From positions 1-13,758 of the forward strand of contig JNEM01015457.1 in NCBI GenBank assembly GCA_000697335.1: DNA of 13,758 bases, in the 5' to 3' direction. Positions 9,500-13,758 of the stretch are shown in pieces. Numbering within the stretch: the first letter of the stretch is position 1; every line of letters starts with the position of its first letter. Source of the stretch: Conidiobolus incongruus B7586. Its lineage: Eukaryota > Entomophthoromycota > Entomophthoromycetes > Entomophthorales > Conidiobolaceae. The notes beneath the pieces are model-generated. The model saw only the letters and a list, made by a program, of their open reading frames with translations. It ran no database searches and was not told where the DNA came from. The position numbers and the translations under genes were made by a program.

Positions 9500-10250
9500 A
9501 TTAATATACTAAAATCACATGACTATAGTTTTTAATGAAAAGAATAAGTAATCTATCTTTAAACATTGCTATAATAAAATTATAGTGGGAAATGATAAAA
9601 TTGCTAAAATAATTAAATTGGTGACAAAACAATTTACTTAACTAAAATTAAAACAAAAAGTCACAAAATATATCAACAAATGTGCCTTATATAATATTAA
9701 CAAGTTAAATAATTAAATACCTAAAGGGAGTTTATAATTATTACTTATTCTATTAAAATATTTTTATTCAATATCAATAGATTTTATAACCTTGTTTTTA
9801 ATATCTAAAGTATATAATATAATACTTGTTATTATAGGTTATTTAACAAAGATAACTTAATTTATCTTATGCTAAAATAATATTACTATATTAAACTTAA
9901 GAAATTTATTTGTGGATAATTATTTTAAATAGTTTAAAACAATAATAAATATTATAGGTAATTGTAACAAACTATTCACTAATTTATATTAGGAAGACTT
10001 TACTAAATCAATTAATGCTAAGCTTTAACTTTCTTCTAATTATTACTTTTAAACAAATAAGCAAATAGAAAGAACAAATCAGGTTTTTAAATAATATCTT
10101 AAATATTATATAATTTATCAACAAAATAATTAGATAGAATTATTACCACTAGCTAAGATTTCTTATAATAACTTTTACCACAGATTAATTAAATTAAGTC
10201 TTTTTGTGGCTTTAACTAGCTATAACCCTTTTTTCTAAACTAATAAAATT
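9500..10250 (+). mobile_element. gypsy-B fossil: integrase region
   Basis: The zinc-binding (HHCC) part lies near 9560-9710: HCYNKIIVGNDKIAKIIKL resembles the H....GH.G..KT. segment, and KYINKCALYNINK the C..C segment. The catalytic core follows, with SISIDFIT near 9765-9800 (compare S.S.DFI..LP). It closes with NKQIERTNQVFKQYLKYY-like sequence near 10053-10110, the Q.ER.NQ.LEQYLR block. Order and spacing fit a fungal chromovirus integrase. Confidence 0.75.
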
Positions 10251-10641
10251 AGCTTAACTTTTCTTAAGTTAAACAAACATTTAAAACTATTAAAATTTCA
10301 ACATAATATATTAATTAAAACATTACAACAAGTTTAAAAAAATTATAAACTAACCTTTAACTCTAAATCTTCTAAAAATTTAAATATTGATTTATTTAAA
10401 CAGTTAGTTTATATTAACACAAGAAATTTAAAACTAATGAGATTATCAAGGAAATTTAACACTAAATATATTAGTTGATTTTTTAATTAATAATAAAATT
10501 AACAATGCTACCTATCAAATTAAATTACTTAAATCCTTGAAAATATACAATGTTTTCTACTTTTCTTAATCAAAGCTAACTTTAAATAATACAAAAAATC
10601 TCCTCTCAAATCCACCTGGTTTAAAAGAAAACATTCAAGAT

Positions 10642-10740
10642 AAATATAAAATTAAAGAAATTATTAACAAAAAAATTAAATACAAAGAAAAACATTATTT
10701 AGTATATTAGAAAAGATATCTAGTTGCTAAAAGATAATAA
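10642..10740 (+). mobile_element. gypsy-B fossil: chromodomain
   Basis: YKIKEIINKKIKYKEKHYLVY at 10642-10710 (shown here without any repair) resembles the chromodomain core (Y.VE.ILD.R.......YLVKW.GY). KRYLVAK follows in the expected place. The position at the very end of the polyprotein region, after the integrase, is the defining chromovirus trait. Chromodomains of such elements are known to guide insertion towards H3K9-methylated chromatin, which would fit its presence in this repeat nest. Confidence 0.7.
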
Positions 10741-10810
10741 GTTAAAGCTAAGAATATTAATGCTTTTAATTTAATAACTAAATTCCTCAATAAAACTTAA
10801 AATTTAAATT

Positions 10811-10822
10811 AAAAGGGGAAGA
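10811..10822 (+). promoter_or_regulatory. Polypurine tract of gypsy-B
   Basis: AAAAGGGGAAGA lies directly before the 3' LTR start at 10823. A purine run in this place primes plus-strand DNA synthesis in LTR retroelements. It is one of few G runs left in the element and helps fix the LTR boundary. Confidence 0.8.
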
Positions 10823-11497
10823 TATTATATTCCTAAAACTATTTTACAATATCACTTATAATATTTTAATTTCATTACTATTAATATTAGTAATTAATTA
10901 AAACCCTATTATTATTATTATTAATTATTATCTACACTACCTAAATTGAATTATAAATCAACCCTTAACAAAATAAATTTTATACAATGATGCTTAAAAA
11001 TCAATAATATAATAATTAATAATAAATTAATAATATATCTTATAACTTAAAATAAATCTTTATATTTAATTACTAATTAATTTATATAAATACTCCTTTA
11101 TTTAAAAGTTATACTTTAAATAGAACATCTAATATTATTAAATAAATTAATATTTAGTATAAACTAATTATTTTAACAATTACCTATAGTTATATTAAAT
11201 TAAGAAATAATAATATAGAATTAATTATATAATAATTTATTTATTAGTAAAATTAATAAGGTTTTAAATAACTTTTTTATGCTTTTGTTAGATTTATACT
11301 TAACTTTATATTATTATTTATTTATATAAACTAATATAGTTAAAGCACTAGGATTAACTTTTAAAATTAGGATTGGTATTTATTATAGAATATTAACTAT
11401 ATTGATAGTATTTTATATATGTAATAATTTTAACAAATATCATAATTGGCTTTTAAAACTTAAGCTCAATATTTATTCATTTAAGCTTAATAATTTA
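10823..11497 (+). repeat. 3' LTR of gypsy-B
   Basis: This is the second copy of the 675-bp LTR, starting TATTATATTC and ending TTTA, collinear with 5819-6493. Differences are mostly C/T and G/A and go in both directions. Neither copy is a simple derivative of the other. Confidence 0.88.
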
Positions 11498-11502
11498 GTT
11501 TC
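11498..11502. repeat. Probable right target-site duplication of gypsy-B
   Basis: GTTTC directly follows the 3' LTR and matches GTTTA at 5814-5818 in four of five positions. Confidence 0.5.
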
Positions 11503-12210
11503 TTTTATATTCTCTATTTTTTTGAATTTTCTTTTTAGTTTTTTTCACTAGTTTTTCTATTTATAAATTTAAAAATCTTTTATATTCTTCCTCAAATATT
11601 AAAATATTTTTAATATTTGTTTTGTTAATTATTTAATTTCTTTTTTAATCTTTTTAAAATTTAAATATATTTGAAATAACTAATAAAATAGCTTGTAGAT
11701 TAATTTTAGATATTAACTAATAATATAAGTTATTAAAAGAAGTTAATTATTAGTTAGTTATGCTTTAACTTATAATTGTTATTTATATCTTTAAAATATT
11801 AATTATATTAGAAGATTTATTCAGTTTCTTTGATTGATATAATTGTTTTTTATTTTCTTTGTTAATAATTTCTTTTTAAGTTTAGTTATCAATGGTTATT
11901 TAATCTATCTTAGTATTTTATGTATTTCCTCTAATATTTCTTATTTATATTTAAGATCCATTTTATCTTTATTATTAGAATTTAAATTACTAGTGTTATA
12001 TTTAAAGTTATTAAATTCTTTAATATTTATCTTATTATTAATTAAAATAATTAATGATATTTAATATTAAACAAAATTAACTTTATTATCTATAAGTAAA
12101 AATAGTTTTATCTCTTCATTATTTATAATATTTAATTGTTAGTTATATTTATAATTTATTTATATTATTATTATTATTTAATAATCTTTAAATATTATAT
12201 AGTTATAATA
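11503..12210 (-). mobile_element. gypsy-A fossil: probable gag region
   Basis: On the minus strand this stretch reads as a Lys/Glu/Ile-rich, coiled-coil-like protein with interruptions (for example EEYKRFLNL near 11560-11600 and MDLKYK near 11940-11960). That is the usual look of a decayed Gag. It lies upstream of the gypsy-A protease/RT piece once the gypsy-B insertion is set aside, so its position also fits. No zinc knuckle or other specific motif is visible. The plus-strand open stretch at 11843-12064 is an antisense shadow. It could instead be unrelated AT-rich sequence. Confidence 0.4.
12209..12210. repeat. TA next to the left end of Tc1 copy 2
   Basis: TA precedes the decayed terminal sequence TACTAACTTA of Tc1 copy 2. 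This is the expected target-site duplication, but its partner lies beyond the right edge of the window. Confidence 0.55.
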
Positions 12211-12439
12211 TACTAACTTATAAAAATAAGTTATAAAATCACAAACACTTATATTTTTACTAATAGCTTGATTAATATTTAATAAAATAAACTAAAATGA
12301 AATAATTAAAATTTATTATATTAAATAATAATATATATTATTAAATAATAATATTTAATTATTAATTAATTAAAATATAAACCTTTAAATTTTACTTAAG
12401 ATAAGTTATAAATTTATAGGCTTTTGGTGATAAAAAAAA
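12211..12439 (-). repeat. Terminal region of Tc1 copy 2 (transposase 3' side)
   Basis: This corresponds to the right arm of copy 1. The outer core TGAGTCATAAA is now TAAGTTATAAA on the plus strand near 12227-12237, and the inner core is TAAGTTATAAA near 12402-12412. Outer-to-inner spacing of about 175 bp is kept, so the IR/DR layout is a family trait and not an accident of copy 1. Confidence 0.75.
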
Positions 12440-13446
12440 TTAAAACTTAATAAATCTATTTTTAATTTTTTCAACTTCTTTAAGTTTATAGGGTAAAAAA
12501 TTAATTAACTTCTTATATTAAAAAAAGTTCATCTTGTTTTATATCTCTTAAACATATTTTTAGAATTGATTTAAATTTTGTACTAAAGGAAAACTTTAAT
12601 AGCTCTTTTTAATTAATCCTAAAGATATTTAATTAAATTAAAAAAATTAAAAAAGCTATTTTATAACTATTAACTTGTTATTTTTAAGCTATTTAGTAAT
12701 AAAAGTTATAAATTTAGCAAAAAACATTATCTTACTAGAAAATAACATTAGATTTATTTAACCTATATTATTTAATAGTTTTTTTAATTTATTATTTAAA
12801 ATACTTTAATATATCTTAATATTAATTCCCTTATTAACTTTATAAAAGTATCTTATATTTAAAGATATTTTATATCCCTAAATAATAATTAATTTATTAT
12901 TATACTTTTAGGTAAAATTAACATAATAGTTACAAAATAATTTATTTTTTTTAAAGTATCTAGTTTTTTATTAGATTTACTAAAATATATTTTTGTTTCA
13001 TTAAACTAAATAACTTTACTTTAATTAATATTAGTTTAATATTAATGATGATATTTAAGCTCCTACTTAACTTTATAATAAGATTTATTTAATTAAAGGT
13101 ATTTTTTCTTAAAATGGAAATAGTATCTATATTAATATAAAACATATATAATAATATTAATATTAATTAATATTTTTATAAAGTTTTATAATTCCTGTTA
13201 TATTTTAATAATAGTATTATACTTGCTTATATTAACTAACCTATAAATATACTTCTTATTATGTTTATCTATAATTTTAACATACTTAAGTTTAAGTTTA
13301 AATATGCTTTTATTATTATTCTTAATAACTTTAACTATAGTAAACTAGCAAATATTAATAATTCTAGCAATATCATTAGTTGATTTATCTTCTTTATAAA
13401 GTTAATTAATACATAAATAGATTTTTTTAGAAAAAGATTTAAGTAT
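12440..13446 (-). pseudogene. Tc1-type transposase of copy 2, heavily decayed
   Basis: This is the counterpart of the gene at 3148-4164, running from an ATA at 13446 down to a stop at 12440. It is about 10 bp shorter than copy 1, so it has small gaps and no longer keeps one frame. The block around the first catalytic position (minus strand, 12985-13020) reads TTTAATGAAACA against TCTAATGAAACA in copy 1, so both copies have Asn there. The last catalytic position also reads AAA (Lys) in both. Nearly all remaining G and C of copy 1 are A or T here. It is non-functional. Confidence 0.82.
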
Positions 13447-13758
13447 AATAATACTAATAAAAAAATTCAATATATTTAAAAAATATTATATAAAATAATA
13501 ATAAAAAAAGAAAAAAGATATGGTTATATATTGTTAAATATATCCCCTTATCTTAAAAACCTGTAAATTTATAACTTACAATAGTTAAATATTAAAGGTT
13601 AATATTTTTGCTAATAATTTACTAAATACATCTAAATATATTTATTTATTATCAAATAATATATCTTAATTATATATGATAGTTTCAAGTTATCTAATAT
13701 ATATAATTGTTTTAATTATTAATTAAAATATATATATTTTTGATTTTATAACTCATTT
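13447..13758 (-). repeat. Terminal region of Tc1 copy 2 (transposase 5' side), cut by window edge
   Basis: This matches 2822-3147 of copy 1 in reverse, including the pyrimidine-rich leader (purine-rich on the plus strand near 13504-13517), the inner core near 13567-13577, and the outer core at the very edge (TTTATAACTCA near 13746-13756). The terminal ACCTGC block lies outside the window. Confidence 0.8.

Larger units (their letters stand above)
5819..11497 (+). mobile_element. Chromodomain Ty3/gypsy retroelement fossil gypsy-B (chromovirus)
   Basis: This is a nearly full-length, 5679-bp Ty3/gypsy fossil on the plus strand with both LTRs (5819-6493 and 10823-11497). Between them the order is gag-like, retropepsin, RT, RNase H, integrase, chromodomain, then a purine tract directly against the 3' LTR. 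That order defines the chromovirus lineage, common in fungi. The two LTRs differ by many transitions going both ways, so both have decayed independently. The element is broken in many places. Because RIP-like mutation inflates divergence, LTR differences cannot be used as a clock. It lies inside the older gypsy-A on the opposite strand. Confidence 0.88.
1..12210 (-). mobile_element. Ty3/gypsy retroelement fossil gypsy-A, split by later insertions
   Basis: This is a decayed Ty3/gypsy-type LTR retroelement read on the minus strand, and it is the host of all the other elements here. Its parts run from right to left in the expected order: a gag-like region (11503-12210), a protease and early RT region (4395-5813), then RT, RNase H and integrase (about 600-2821). 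It is interrupted by gypsy-B (5819-11497) and Tc1 copy 1 (2822-4394), and bordered on the right by Tc1 copy 2. No LTR pair can be shown, because one end is unresolved and the other lies past Tc1 copy 2 or outside the window. The element is broken in many places and is the oldest layer by nesting. Its integrase C-terminal part resembles a different gypsy lineage from gypsy-B, and I see no chromodomain. The outer limits are approximate. Confidence 0.75.
12211..13758 (-). mobile_element. Tc1-type DNA transposon, copy 2 (inverted, runs off the window)
   Basis: This is a second copy of the transposon at 2822-4394, in the opposite orientation. Its left end (TACTAACTTATAAAAATAAG) matches the right end of copy 1 with G/C replaced by A/T. 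The inner units are recognisable near 12395-12430 and 13550-13580, and the last bases match the left arm of copy 1. By comparison about 13 bases of the outer end are missing at the window edge, so the whole copy would be about 1561 bp. Almost every difference from copy 1 is a C-to-T or G-to-A change plus a few short gaps. It has decayed much further than copy 1. Confidence 0.88.

Noticed and set aside
11843-12064. Plus-strand open stretch of 73 codons that looks like a membrane protein
   Set aside because: Hydrophobic only because T-rich codons give Phe/Leu/Ile. It lies antisense to a probable gag region.
12320-12370. AATAATAATATATATTATTA repeats as a possible origin or CRISPR-like array
   Set aside because: Simple AT-rich near-palindromes produced by decay of the transposon arm. 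The matching part of copy 1 (about 4235-4290) is not repetitive in that way.
1-13758. Organelle, Plasmodium-like or reduced endosymbiont genome, suggested by the very high AT content
   Set aside because: There are no rRNA, tRNA or housekeeping genes. The content is nested retroelements and a Tc1 element whose decay is transition-biased, and the least decayed element is much richer in G and C.
1-13758. A novel defence, biosynthetic or secretion system
   Set aside because: Apart from bases 1-600 and the leader stretches, everything readable is accounted for by four decayed mobile elements. No conserved non-transposon protein motif was found on either strand.

Overview
The window is a gene-free, extremely AT-rich block built of nested, decayed transposable elements. 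I found no host gene, tRNA, rRNA or CRISPR array. The elements are Ty3/gypsy retroelements (one with a chromodomain) and a Tc1-type DD34E DNA transposon. Almost all decay is C-to-T and G-to-A, often CpA/TpG to TpA, and long stretches carry few length changes. This is the pattern expected of repeat-induced point mutation (RIP), which points to an AT-rich isochore or heterochromatic block of a filamentous ascomycete (Pezizomycotina). The organism call is inference from element types and decay style; I cannot name a species.

Layout: the oldest layer is a Ty3/gypsy fossil on the minus strand (gypsy-A). It is seen in three pieces: about 11503-12210 (gag-like), 4395-5813 (protease to start of reverse transcriptase), and about 600-2821 (rest of RT, RNase H, integrase, GPY/F-like module). 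Bases 1-600 are unresolved and may be its 3' end. Three later insertions split or border it. Tc1 copy 1 (2822-4394, plus) sits in the RT region between two TA target duplications. A chromodomain Ty3/gypsy fossil (gypsy-B, 5819-11497, plus) with two 675-bp LTRs sits between the gag and protease parts. Tc1 copy 2 (12211 to the right edge, minus) is an inverted, much more decayed copy of the same transposon, and the window ends about 13 bases before its end.

Tc1 copy 1 is the best-preserved object. It is 1573 bp, has TA duplications on both sides, and has roughly 200-bp terminal regions with outer and inner repeat units (IR/DR type). Its 338-codon transposase frame keeps one register from the former start to the terminal stop but carries 15 internal stops and has lost two of three catalytic acids. 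It is a visible GC island in the window.

The genes do not work together as a pathway. The window records successive insertions followed by silencing mutation. I see no evidence of a previously undescribed functional system. The points worth a second look are the nesting order, the IR/DR architecture of the Tc1 family, the unequal decay of its two copies, and lesions shared by both copies.
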